This document shows, one piece after another, positions 24,620 through 32,631 of a stretch of 36,338 nucleotides of DNA (positions are counted from its first letter, which is position 1; every line of letters starts with the position of its first letter). The position numbers and the translations under genes are program-made. The DNA is from Myxococcales bacterium (GTDB taxonomy: Bacteria; Myxococcota_A; Polyangia; Polyangiales; Ga0077539), in the NCBI GenBank assembly GCA_030652255.1, contig JAUSAZ010000198.1, positions 1 through 36,338 on the forward strand, given 5' to 3'. Below the pieces are notes generated by a model. It worked only from the letters and a program-made list of their open reading frames with translations, did not search any database and was not told the DNA's origin.

Positions 24620-25261
24620 ATGGCGGCGCGGGAGCATGGGGGGCGCAGGAGGTGGATCGCCGCGCTCGTCGCATGCCTCGGGTGCGCGGGCGACGGGGAA
24701 ACCGCCGACACGGGCGACGCGGGGTGCGCGTGGGGTTCGTGCGACGCAGGCGCCCCGCGGTGCGTGGCGACCGGCATCGCGGACGGGAGCTGGCTCACGA
24801 CCGACTGGGAGGCGCGCGGCGGCGCGCCGTGCACGCAGGTGCCCCAGGCGCTGAGGGATCCGACGACTCCGGGGCGCTACGCGCAAAGCGAAGCGCCCAT
24901 CGGGGAGATCCGCTGCGAGGGGTTGCGACCAGGCACGGCGACGCTGCGGGCGAGGGTGCGGGTGCGGGCGCTGACCCGTCTCTCCGCGAGCCCCTCCGAG
25001 TGCCACTGCGGCGGCCGGTGGGACCTGGGCATGCTGGTGGTGATCGAGGGCCACGGGTCGCAGAGCCTCGACGGGCTTTCGTCGTCCAGTGACATGGACG
25101 ACCGGTCGTGCCGGGACGGGCCGGACGTGGAGCAGGAGATCACCGTGGACGTCGGCGCCGACGGGCGGGTGCGGGCGCGCATCGAGCTGACCAGCTGCAA
25201 CCGCAACGGGCTGACGACGTGTCTGTTCTTGCGGGGGACGGGCTTCAGCGTGGAGCAGTGA
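24620..25261 (+). CDS. Hypothetical lipoprotein (paralog of the gene at 17597)
   Basis: A 213-aa protein with an Arg-rich n-region, a hydrophobic h-region and Cys22 in ACLGC. By eye it is colinear and roughly half identical to the protein at 17597, sharing CAWG, PRCVATG, ADGSWLT, PGRY, IGEI, CEGLRPG, TLRARVRVR, a CHCG-type pair and FLRGTG near the end. At DNA level a 32-bp segment is identical (24936-24967 against 17931-17962). The two paralogs bracket the kinase cassette in direct orientation. Function unknown; a surface disulfide-rich domain is likely. Confidence 0.8.
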   Translation: MAAREHGGRRRWIAALVACLGCAGDGETADTGDAGCAWGSCDAGAPRCVATGIADGSWLTTDWEARGGAPCTQVPQALRDPTTPGRYAQSEAPIGEIRCEGLRPGTATLRARVRVRALTRLSASPSECHCGGRWDLGMLVVIEGHGSQSLDGLSSSSDMDDRSCRDGPDVEQEITVDVGADGRVRARIELTSCNRNGLTTCLFLRGTGFSVEQ

Positions 25262-25286
25262 CCGGGGCGTCGCCTCCCCTCACCCG

Positions 25287-26558
25287 TCACCCCGCCTCGG
25301 TCACCGGGTCGCCCAGGACGATGCGCTCCTCGTCGCAGCCGTAGGCGTTGGGCGTCAGCTCGATCACCGTGTGCAGCGGCACGTCGAGCCGGGTGCAGCT
25401 CTCCGGCGCCTGGTCCATGAAGTACGCGTAGAGGCAGCGCAGCACCGCGCGGTGCGTCACCACCAGCGTCGGCGAGCGCTGCCGCTCCAGCTCGATGATG
25501 ATCGGCTCCAGCCGCTGGATGACGTCCTCGTACGACTCCCCGCGGGGGTAGCGGTAGCGCAGCTTGTCCTTCTGCCGCCGGGCGTACTCCTCGGGGTGCT
25601 GCGCCTTGATCTCCGCGTAGGTCATCCCGTCGAAGATGCCCGCGTCGATCTCGTCGAGCGCCCGCCAGGTCACCATCGGCGCGGGGAGGTACCGCGCCGT
25701 CTGCGTGGCCCGCTTGAGGGTGCTCGTCCACACCTGCACGTCGTCGCCGGGCAGCACGTGCTCGTTGAAGAAGTCCGTGAGCCGCACCGCGAAGCGCTCG
25801 CCCTTCGGGGTGAGCTCGGGGTCGCCGCCGACGCGCCCGTCGACGTTGCACGCGCTCTCGCCGTGCCGCGTGAGCCACACCGGGCGCGGCACGATGTGGA
25901 GGTTCATCAGCACCCGCACGAGGCGCCCCGGGAGGTCGCCGCGCAGGTCGTGCAGCACCAGCTCGCGGCCCACGTTGATGAGCTTCACGAAGGACCCGTC
26001 GCTCGCGTCGAGGGTCTCGTAGCGCTGCTCGTAGTGGGCGATGCGCGCGCTGAAGTCGTGGACCGCGGCGTCCGGGTCGACGCCCACGTAGTCCGGGGAG
26101 TTGAGCTTGATCTCGCGGATGGTGCTCGCGATGATCGCCGCGTCGTCGCAGAGCGACTCGACGAAGAGCACCGGCACCCCCGCGCGCTCGCACCCCTGGC
26201 GCACCATCGTGCGGCGGTCGCGCGTGTGGTTGGTGGCGTCGTAGATGGCCACCTCGCCGCCGCCGCGAAACCACCCGAGCATGTCCTCCATGGCCTCGCG
26301 CGCGAGCGAGCGCCGCGTGGCCTCGGCCTCCATGTTCGTCGGGTCGAAGAACGCGTGCGTCGGCTGCGTGCCCAGCCGCTCGCGGCGGTACGCGCCCACG
26401 TTGAACACCCGCGTCTGGTAGCCCAGCCACGACAGGTAGCGCGCGAGCTTGCGCGCGATGTACGTCTTGCCCCGGGCGGGCAGGCCCACCATCACCACGG
26501 CGAGGTTCTGCGCGCGCGGCGGGCGGAGGGAGGTCGGGTGGAAGGAGGGGCGTTCCAT
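25287..26558 (-). CDS. Bifunctional 6-phosphofructo-2-kinase/fructose-2,6-bisphosphatase-like enzyme
   Basis: A 423-aa protein with the complete two-domain plan of eukaryotic PFKFB, which makes and degrades fructose 2,6-bisphosphate. Kinase domain (about residues 18-225): Walker A GLPARGKT (25-32), FNVGAYRR, FFDPTN, YDATNHTRDRR, FVESLCDD and KLNSPDYVGVD. Phosphatase domain: Arg231-His232-Gly233 in LTRHGES, Asn in ACNVDGRVGGD, VWTSTLKRATQTA, Glu303 in ALDEIDAGIFDGMTY, YRYPRGESYEDVIQRLEPII, and His369 in THRAVLRCLYAYF (animals have CHQAVMRCLLAYF). The closing PLHTVIELTPNAYGC block also matches. All main catalytic residues are present. It converges on the lipoprotein gene at 24620. Substrate specificity in bacteria is unproven. 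Confidence 0.92.
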   Translation of the reverse strand: MERPSFHPTSLRPPRAQNLAVVMVGLPARGKTYIARKLARYLSWLGYQTRVFNVGAYRRERLGTQPTHAFFDPTNMEAEATRRSLAREAMEDMLGWFRGGGEVAIYDATNHTRDRRTMVRQGCERAGVPVLFVESLCDDAAIIASTIREIKLNSPDYVGVDPDAAVHDFSARIAHYEQRYETLDASDGSFVKLINVGRELVLHDLRGDLPGRLVRVLMNLHIVPRPVWLTRHGESACNVDGRVGGDPELTPKGERFAVRLTDFFNEHVLPGDDVQVWTSTLKRATQTARYLPAPMVTWRALDEIDAGIFDGMTYAEIKAQHPEEYARRQKDKLRYRYPRGESYEDVIQRLEPIIIELERQRSPTLVVTHRAVLRCLYAYFMDQAPESCTRLDVPLHTVIELTPNAYGCDEERIVLGDPVTEAG

Positions 26559-26743
26559 GATGAGGGGGTGCGAGCATACGCCCCGTCGGGGCGCGCCGCA
26601 GAGGGGCGACGCGCGCCCAGAAGGTCAGCACAACCCGTCGCGAGCACCCCGAGACGAGGGAGGCCTCGCGAGACATACGCGGGGCATTTCGAGCGCGGCC
26701 GACCGCTGGATCGGGGGGGCGCAGGAGGGTTGTGATGACCTTC

Positions 26744-29704
26744 TCAGGGCGTGGCCGCCACCGTGAGCACGTAGGAGGCGAGCGAGGGCGTCGGGACGGC
26801 CGTCGTCGGCACGGCGTGCACGCAGACCGTGTACACCCCGGCGGACAAGGCCCCCGCGTCCGGGAACACCGCGCGCCGCCCGCCGTCGATGTTGGCGCAG
26901 TTGCCGGGGCCGTTCACCTCGGCGATGAGCCGGAGGGTGGCGCCGTCGGAGTCGTAGAGCTCCATCGCGAGGCGCCCCGCCGCGAGGGGACAGCGCCCGT
27001 TGCCGTCGCTCGCGAAGGCCACGACGCTGCCGCCCGCCGGCACCTGCACGGCCATGCAGTCCACGTCGTTGAAGGGCAGCGACCCGGCGAGCGCGGTCGG
27101 CGCCGACACCGGGCGCGACGCGGCGAGCGCGATCGTGTCGTTGGGCTCGGACTCCGCGCCCATCGGGCCGCAGCGCCCGCGCAGCACCGAGCTCGCGAGG
27201 CAGGCCTGGCCCGCCGGGCACACGGTGGTGCCTGCGTAGGGGTCGCAGTCGCCGGACGTCGCGGCCGAGCAGATGCCCGACGCCGCGCTCGAGCAGGTGA
27301 GCCCCGCGAGGCACGACCCGCCCGCCCCGCACCGCGCGCCCGCGGCCGACCCCGTCGCGCGGCACACGCCGTTGACCGTGTCGCCCGGGCTGAGGACGCA
27401 GTTGAGCCCCGCCGCGCAGTAGTGCGTCGGCGCGCGGCACGCCTCGCCCTCGCCGACGCGGAAGAGGCAGCGCCCGGCGCCGGTCTCCGTCGTGCACGTC
27501 GCGCCGCCGTCGCAGCGGGTCCCGGTCGCGCGGCAGTCGCCGCCGGGCGCCCCGACCGCGACGCAGATCCCGTAGAACGGGTCGCTCGTGTCCGGCCGGT
27601 AGCAGGTCGTGTTGACGGCGCACACGGAGTTCTCCGAGCAGCTCGAACCCGCCCCGACCACCGCGCGGCACGCCGTGTCGCCCGACCTCGCCACGACGCA
27701 CTCGAGGCCGCCGTCGCAGCGGGGGGCGCTCTCGCGGCAGGGGAGGCTGGCGGCGGTCCCGTCGAGGCGGCAGAGGCCGATGAAGCCGTCCGAGGCCGTG
27801 GCGCAGTGGTAGCCCGTGGGGCAGACGCTGCGCTCGGCGGAGCAGGGCCCGTTGGCCGAGGCCGGCACCCGGCACGCGGTCGTGTCCGTGCCGGTGAACA
27901 CCGCGCAGACCAGCGCCCCGTCGCACTGCGGCGCGGTGCCGCGGCAGGGCGCGCCGAAGACCGTCCCGGGCGCCACGCAGGTGCCGCGCGTCGTGCCGAA
28001 GTTCAGCGGGCTGCAGAAGTTCGCGCCCGCGCAGCGGCTGTAGTCGTCGCAGGCGGCGCCGAGGCCCACGTCCCGGATGCAGACGTTCGCGGCGACGCCG
28101 GAGGTGCCGCAGCTCAGGCCGGCGTCGCACTGCGGCGAGGCCGCGCGGCAGGGCGCGCCGACCCCGGCGCCCGCGGCGCGGCAGGTGCCCGCCTCGACGC
28201 CGGGCGACGGCAGCGCGCAGGTCAGGCCGCTCGCGCAGCGTCCGGTGGCGCCGTCGGTGCGGCACGACGCGCCCACGGCGAGGGTGTTCTCCTCGGAGAT
28301 GGTCAGCTCGAAGGCGCCGCGGTCGAAGGTGCCGCTGGTGAGCGGCGAGTAGCCCCCGACGACGATGTAGAGCGTGAAGCCGGCGGGGAGCGAGTCGATG
28401 AGCAGCCGCGAGGTGAGCCCGCGGCTCGCGGCGAGGTCGGGGTCGTCGTCGTTGCACGCGTTGTTGATCGCGGCCCCGCAGCTCCCGGTCGCGTAGAGCA
28501 CCGTGTCGAAGGCCACGCGCGTGCCCGGGTTGGACGTGGTCACCCGCAGCGCCGCGCCCATCGTGGTGGTGTAGCGGTAGACCAGCTGGCCGGTCGAGCG
28601 CGGGCACGAGCTCGCGGCGTTGACGATCGGCGACCGCGACGCGAGCACGCCGCCGGGGTTCTGCGCCGACCACGCGGCGGTGTTGTCCCCGAGGATGCGC
28701 AGCACGTTGCCCGTGCGGGTACCGACGCGGGCCGCGTCGATGACCGGGACGCCGGCGCACTGCTCGCCGCACACCGCGCCCGGCGCGCACTCGCACGCGC
28801 CCGCGACGCAGCGCTCGCTGGGGTCGCACGCGCGCCCGCAGCCGCCGCAGTGGGCGGCGTTGGTGGCGGTGTCCACGCACGCGCCGGAGCACGCCACGCC
28901 CGTGGTGCAGGCGCAGGCGCCCCCGACGCAGCTCGTGCCGGCGCCGCAGGGCCGGTTGCATCCACCGCAGTGCGCGACCGACGACGACACGTCGACGCAC
29001 GCCCCGCCGCACGACACGCGCGCGCCGTCGCACCCGCAGCGCCCCTGCCGACAGACCTCGCCCGCGCCGCAGGTCGCGCCCTCGTCGGTCATGCCGTCGC
29101 AGTCGTCGTCGCGCCCGTTGCACACCTCCGCGGCGCCCTGGAACACCAGCGGGTCGCCGTCGTCGCAGTCGTCGCCGCCGCACACGCGCGGCGGGTGCAG
29201 GTCGCCGTCGCCGTCGAGCGGGCGCGTGACGCAGAGCCGCGTCGCCGGGTCGCATCGCTCGCCGACGGTGCATGGGTCGGTGTCGGCGCAGTCGCCGTCG
29301 GTGCCGCAGATGCGCAGGGGCACGTCGACGACCGGAGGCATGTCGACGACCGGAGGCACATCGACGACCGGAGGCACATCGACCACCGGAGGCGCGTCGA
29401 CCACCGGAGGCGCATCGACGACGGGTGGCGCATCGACGACGGGTGGCGCGTCGACGACGGGTGGCGCGTCCTCACCGGGAGTGACATCCACCGACGGAGT
29501 GGCGTCGTCACCGACTGCCGAGTCCGCGATCGGCGTCACGTCGAGGATCGCGACGACGTCCATGACCGGCTTGGCATCGACGACCGACACCGCATCGGAG
29601 CGGGCGGCGTCCGTCCCGCCGCCCCCGTCGCCGAGCAGGTTGCCGATCGAGGGCGAGCAGCCAGCCAGGGAGAGGAGGCCAATCAGGGAAAGGTGCCGAT
29701 GCAT
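26744..29704 (-). CDS. Cysteine-rich lipoprotein with MopE-type motif and PPC-like domains
   Basis: A 986-aa surface protein. The start at 29704 gives a lipoprotein signal with Cys16 in LSLAGC. A linker of eight PPVVD units leads to a MopE-type putative metal-binding motif (DCDDGDP, then CNGRDDDCDG). Stigma-like CGGCGRACD repeats follow. A PPC-like beta domain comes next (about residues 330-480). Then come about nine disulfide-rich modules of pattern G-x2-C-R-x5-C-x2-GL-x-C-x6-G-x-C. The protein ends in a second PPC-like domain beginning ESEPNDTIALAA. Such proteins are abundant in predatory or soil Myxococcota; the exact role (adhesion, metal binding, envelope stalk) is not evident. A possible -10 TATCGT lies 11 nt before the ATG. 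Confidence 0.88.
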   Translation of the reverse strand: MHRHLSLIGLLSLAGCSPSIGNLLGDGGGGTDAARSDAVSVVDAKPVMDVVAILDVTPIADSAVGDDATPSVDVTPGEDAPPVVDAPPVVDAPPVVDAPPVVDAPPVVDVPPVVDVPPVVDMPPVVDVPLRICGTDGDCADTDPCTVGERCDPATRLCVTRPLDGDGDLHPPRVCGGDDCDDGDPLVFQGAAEVCNGRDDDCDGMTDEGATCGAGEVCRQGRCGCDGARVSCGGACVDVSSSVAHCGGCNRPCGAGTSCVGGACACTTGVACSGACVDTATNAAHCGGCGRACDPSERCVAGACECAPGAVCGEQCAGVPVIDAARVGTRTGNVLRILGDNTAAWSAQNPGGVLASRSPIVNAASSCPRSTGQLVYRYTTTMGAALRVTTSNPGTRVAFDTVLYATGSCGAAINNACNDDDPDLAASRGLTSRLLIDSLPAGFTLYIVVGGYSPLTSGTFDRGAFELTISEENTLAVGASCRTDGATGRCASGLTCALPSPGVEAGTCRAAGAGVGAPCRAASPQCDAGLSCGTSGVAANVCIRDVGLGAACDDYSRCAGANFCSPLNFGTTRGTCVAPGTVFGAPCRGTAPQCDGALVCAVFTGTDTTACRVPASANGPCSAERSVCPTGYHCATASDGFIGLCRLDGTAASLPCRESAPRCDGGLECVVARSGDTACRAVVGAGSSCSENSVCAVNTTCYRPDTSDPFYGICVAVGAPGGDCRATGTRCDGGATCTTETGAGRCLFRVGEGEACRAPTHYCAAGLNCVLSPGDTVNGVCRATGSAAGARCGAGGSCLAGLTCSSAASGICSAATSGDCDPYAGTTVCPAGQACLASSVLRGRCGPMGAESEPNDTIALAASRPVSAPTALAGSLPFNDVDCMAVQVPAGGSVVAFASDGNGRCPLAAGRLAMELYDSDGATLRLIAEVNGPGNCANIDGGRRAVFPDAGALSAGVYTVCVHAVPTTAVPTPSLASYVLTVAATP
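29321..29467 (-). repeat. Eight 18-bp repeats encoding PPVVD[AVM]
   Basis: About eight tandem 18-bp units code for the low-complexity linker after the lipobox of the cysteine-rich protein. Units differ by one or two bases. Copy number is likely variable by slippage. Confidence 0.85.
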
Positions 29705-29902
29705 GGTGATCGACGACGATACAGGAGAACAATCGTCCACCGGGCATCGCCGATCGACACTTCTCGACCCCGCCGCTCGCGTGGGGCTACACCGCGCGTG
29801 TGCTTCGTCGGCGATGGCTCGCCCATCGCCCCGATGCTGATCCCTATGGCGCGCCCGTCGCAGTCAGCGCCTTCGGGCGGCCGCCCGGGCGACACTGGCT
29901 CC

Positions 29903-30091
29903 ATGAGCATCCCGGACGGCTCGCTCTGGCTCGCGGCCGACGAGCGCGCGGCCGTCGACGTGCTGCGCCCCGCCGCGCCCCACGCGCACGAGCTTGGCGG
30001 GCACCGGAGCTTCCCCCTCGACGGGCCGCTCGGCGTCGTCGGCGACGAGGTGGACATCGAGGGCCTCGCGGCGCGGGTCACCGCACCCTGA
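29903..30091 (+). CDS. Possible small hypothetical protein (62 aa)
   Basis: ATG at 29903, TGA ending at 30091. Almost every codon ends in G or C. The peptide is acidic and protein-like: SLWLAADERAAVDVLRP, then HELGGHRSFPLDG, then VVGDEVDIEGLAARV. There is no signal peptide, cysteine or known family, and no clear Shine-Dalgarno. Opposite-strand frames here are Arg/Pro-rich and unconvincing. Confidence 0.5.
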   Translation: MSIPDGSLWLAADERAAVDVLRPAAPHAHELGGHRSFPLDGPLGVVGDEVDIEGLAARVTAP

Positions 30092-30279
30092 GCACCCTCC
30101 CACAGGGGACTTGAAGGGTTGAGCGGAGCACCCGCCCGCGCCTTCGATGACCCCGGCAGCCGTCGGGGGTCTGCACGACAGACCGCAGCGCCGTGGTTCG
30201 TGCGTCGGGGCCTCACGCGGTCCTGAACGTCTCCGACGCGGGCCACGAGCTCGCGCTGCACACCGGCACGAAGGAGCGA

Positions 30280-30285
30280 TAGACT
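30280..30285 (+). promoter_or_regulatory. Putative -10 element (TAGACT), leaderless-type
   Basis: TAGACT ends 7 nt before the GTG at 30293. An AAGGAG lies too far upstream (17 nt from the start) to act as a ribosome binding site, so the mRNA may start at the GTG. Confidence 0.4.
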
Positions 30286-30292
30286 CGCCGCC

Positions 30293-30595
30293 GTGCCACA
30301 CCACCCCGTAGCCTGCCCGGTCTGCGGTCAGACCATGCAGAAGCACCACATCCCGCAGGGCCTGGAGATCGACCACTGCGCCGCGCACGGGGTGTGGCTC
30401 GACCAGGGGGAACTCGAGGCGCTGCTCCGCCTCGCGCCGCCCGCTGCGACGCCCCCGCAGGCGCCCTCGTCGGGCGTGGGCGCGGCGGTGAAGCAGGTCG
30501 GGCAGCAGTTCGGTCAGAGCGTAGTGATGGGCGCGGGGGCCACCCTGGGCAATCGCCTCATCGGCGGCATCATCGACTCGGTGTTCCGGCGCTGA
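30293..30595 (+). CDS. Small zinc-ribbon (zf-TFIIB-like) protein
   Basis: A 100-aa cytoplasmic protein starting at GTG. The N-terminal ribbon (residues 6-45) follows the zf-TFIIB pattern CPxC...GxWLDxGEL, with Cys8, Cys11, Cys29 and His32. The fourth ligand is His rather than the usual Cys (HCAAHGVWLDQGELEALL). A Pro-rich linker leads to an amphipathic Gly/Val/Ile-rich C-terminus (GAGATLGNRLIGGIID) that could bind membrane or self-associate. Family members are small proteins of unknown role. It is followed 50 bp later by the convergent lipocalin gene. Confidence 0.85.
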   Translation: MPHHPVACPVCGQTMQKHHIPQGLEIDHCAAHGVWLDQGELEALLRLAPPAATPPQAPSSGVGAAVKQVGQQFGQSVVMGAGATLGNRLIGGIIDSVFRR

Positions 30596-30645
30596 CGGGC
30601 GTCGGGGCGCGGCGTGAGCGCGCTGCTCGCAGCCCTGGCTGAGCG

Positions 30646-31206
30646 TCACGGCGCGGGCGGCGTCACCTGCACCGGCCGGTGGGCCGTGCGCACGAGGCGC
30701 CCGGTCTCGTAGCCCTGCGCCGCGAGACGCCCGAGGATGGCGTCGTACACGGCCGGGTCGAGCGTCGGCGCCCGGCTGAGAATCCACAGGTAGTCCCGGC
30801 TCGGATGGCCCACGACGGCGTACTCGTAGTCGGCCCCCAGGTCGGTGATCCAGTAGTCACCCCAGAACGGCCGGAAGAAGCTCACCTCGAGGCGCGCGTT
30901 GGTGACCCGATCGACGACGCGCGCCCGCCCGCGGGACACCCGCTCGGGGCCGTCGACGGTCTGGTCGCGGCAGCGATTGACCACGTCGATCTCGCCGTCG
31001 GCGCGCGAGGCGTACGTCGCCGTCGTCGCCGTGCACCCGCGCTGAAACCGCTGCGGAAAGCTCGCGATCTCGAACCACGTGCCGACGTACCGACGGAGGT
31101 CGACCCGCGGCACGGTCGGCAGCGTCGGGAGGTGCAGGCGCTCGGTGGTGCTGGCGCCGCAGCCGACGAGCAGGGCGGTGGTGAGCCAGAGCGCGGAGGG
31201 TTTCAT
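30646..31206 (-). CDS. blc: Lipocalin family lipoprotein (Blc-like)
   Basis: A 186-aa outer-membrane lipocalin that would bind lipids or other hydrophobic ligands. The lipoprotein signal has Cys16 in LLVGC. The lipocalin signature GTWFEIASFPQRFQRGC (from about residue 42) carries the invariant Gly-x-Trp and the Cys of the common disulfide. VNRCRD, FFRPFWGDYWITDL, YEYAVVGHPSRDYLWILSR and a C-terminal helix follow in the order seen in Blc. The start at 31206 is preceded by GGGAG and sets up the lipobox. It is monocistronic by spacing. Confidence 0.92.
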   Translation of the reverse strand: MKPSALWLTTALLVGCGASTTERLHLPTLPTVPRVDLRRYVGTWFEIASFPQRFQRGCTATTATYASRADGEIDVVNRCRDQTVDGPERVSRGRARVVDRVTNARLEVSFFRPFWGDYWITDLGADYEYAVVGHPSRDYLWILSRAPTLDPAVYDAILGRLAAQGYETGRLVRTAHRPVQVTPPAP

Positions 31207-31442
31207 GGCACTCCCTTCATGCTCACTCGCCGCGCGTTGGTCGAGGGCCGCGCGGCGCTGCGTGCTCCCGACGCGCGCCCCGACGGGACACTCCCCTCCG
31301 CGGCGCGCCATCACCGCGGACCACCCCTGTGGTCAGGGGCCGTGCGATGCATCTCCCACAGGAACGGTACGCCCGCGGCGGCGTAGAGCCGTCGCTTCAC
31401 GAGGAGCTGGTACCGCGCGTGGTCGACGGGCGAAGGCCGAGG

Positions 31443-32555
31443 TCAGTCGTCGCCGCCCATGGCCGCGGTGGTGACCCCGGTCTCGATGCCCAGCTCGCGG
31501 CGCAGGCGCTCGGCCTGGTGGTGCGTGCGCAGCGGCACGATCACGTCCTCCAGCGCCCCGTCGAGGAAGCGGTCGAGCTTGTGCAGCGTCAGCTGGATGC
31601 GGTGATCGGTCACCCGGTTCTGCGGCACGTTGTAGGTGCGGATCTTCTCCGCGCGCTCGCCGCTCCCCACCATGCTGCGCCGGTCGGCGCTGACGGCGTC
31701 GTCCTGCTTCTTGCGCTCCAGCTCCAGCAGGCGGGCCTTCATGATCTTCATGGCCTTCGCCTTGTTCTTGATCTGCGAGCGCTCGTCCTGGCACTTCACG
31801 ATCATCCCGGTGGGCTTGTGCAGCAGCTGCACGGCGCTGTTGGTGGTGTTCACCCCCTGACCCCCGGGGCCTCCCGAGGCGGCGATGCTCACCTGGAGGT
31901 CCTTCGCTTCATCGAGGTGCAGCTCGACGTCCTCGGCCTCGGGCAGCACGGCCACCGTCGCGGTCGAGGTGTGCACCCTCCCCTGGGCCTCCGTCTGCGG
32001 CACCCGCTGCACGCGGTGCACGCCGCCCTCGAAGCGCATGGTGCTGTACACCTTGTCGCCGGTGATGAGCGCGATGACCTCCTTCACGCCGCCGACGAGG
32101 GTCTTGCTCTCGCTCATCACCTCGACGCGCCACTTCTTCTTCTCGGCGTAGCGGAGGTACATCCGGAAGAGGTCGCCGGCGAAGAGCGTGGCCTCGTCGC
32201 CGCCCTCCGCCGCGCGGATCTCCACGATGACGTTCTTCTCGTCGTTGGGGTCGGCCGGGAGCAGCATGAACGTGAGCTCGCGCTCCAGCGTCGCCGTCTC
32301 GGCCTCGAGCCCGGGGATCTCGTCGATGACCAGCTCGCGCAGCTCCGGGTCGGAGAGCGCGGCGCGGTCGTCGTCGAGCTGCTGCTTGAGCTTCTTGTAG
32401 CGCTCGAAGGTGGTGACGAGCACCTCGAGGTCGGAGCGCTCCTTGGTGAGCTTGCGGTAGCGCTGCGAGTCGCTCGCGACGTCGGGCTCGCAGAGCAGCC
32501 GGTCGAGCTCCTCGGCGCGGAAGACCAGTGATTCGAGCTTGGCGATGGGCAACAT
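31443..32555 (-). CDS. prfA: Peptide chain release factor 1
   Basis: A 370-aa class I release factor that recognises UAG/UAA and triggers peptidyl-tRNA hydrolysis. The PxT codon-recognition tripeptide is PQT in RVPQTEAQGRVHTST. The catalytic GGQ is at residues 231-233 in SGGPGGQGVNTTNSAV. The N-terminal coiled coil and the C-terminal YNVPQNRVTDHRI segment are normal. It lies 76 bp downstream of the DUF1385 gene, in the rpmE-DUF1385-prfA order common in bacteria. The usual downstream prmC methyltransferase gene is absent. Its own stop is UGA, which RF1 does not read, and is followed by 43 open codons in the same frame. Confidence 0.97.
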   Translation of the reverse strand: MLPIAKLESLVFRAEELDRLLCEPDVASDSQRYRKLTKERSDLEVLVTTFERYKKLKQQLDDDRAALSDPELRELVIDEIPGLEAETATLERELTFMLLPADPNDEKNVIVEIRAAEGGDEATLFAGDLFRMYLRYAEKKKWRVEVMSESKTLVGGVKEVIALITGDKVYSTMRFEGGVHRVQRVPQTEAQGRVHTSTATVAVLPEAEDVELHLDEAKDLQVSIAASGGPGGQGVNTTNSAVQLLHKPTGMIVKCQDERSQIKNKAKAMKIMKARLLELERKKQDDAVSADRRSMVGSGERAEKIRTYNVPQNRVTDHRIQLTLHKLDRFLDGALEDVIVPLRTHHQAERLRRELGIETGVTTAAMGGDD

Positions 32556-32631
32556 CGGCGGTCCGGTGTCCTGCTGGCGAGGCGATTGGAGGTGTCGGGA
32601 GGGTTGCGGAGGCGGCGAGGCGAGGCGCTCG

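Larger units (their letters stand above)
29741..30292. other. Gene-poor stretch between cysteine-rich lipoprotein and zinc-ribbon gene
   Basis: It contains the upstream region of the minus-strand lipoprotein, the possible 62-aa gene at 29903-30091, and a possible gene remnant ending at the TAG at 30280. That remnant is a frame with G/C-rich third positions reading VRASGPHAVLNVSDAGHELA, but an in-frame TGA at 30148 blocks it and only a GTG at 30193 could start it. No RNA gene is seen. Confidence 0.4.

Noticed and set aside
26732..30091. A 1119-codon plus-strand frame opposite the cysteine-rich lipoprotein
   Set aside because: Shadow of the 986-aa lipoprotein. Only the last 62 codons beyond it (from 29903) have independent protein-like character.
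30193..30282. A 29-codon GTG frame ending at the TAG at 30280
   Set aside because: Third positions are G/C-rich, but the frame is closed upstream by a TGA at 30148 and the product is too short to support; at most a gene remnant.
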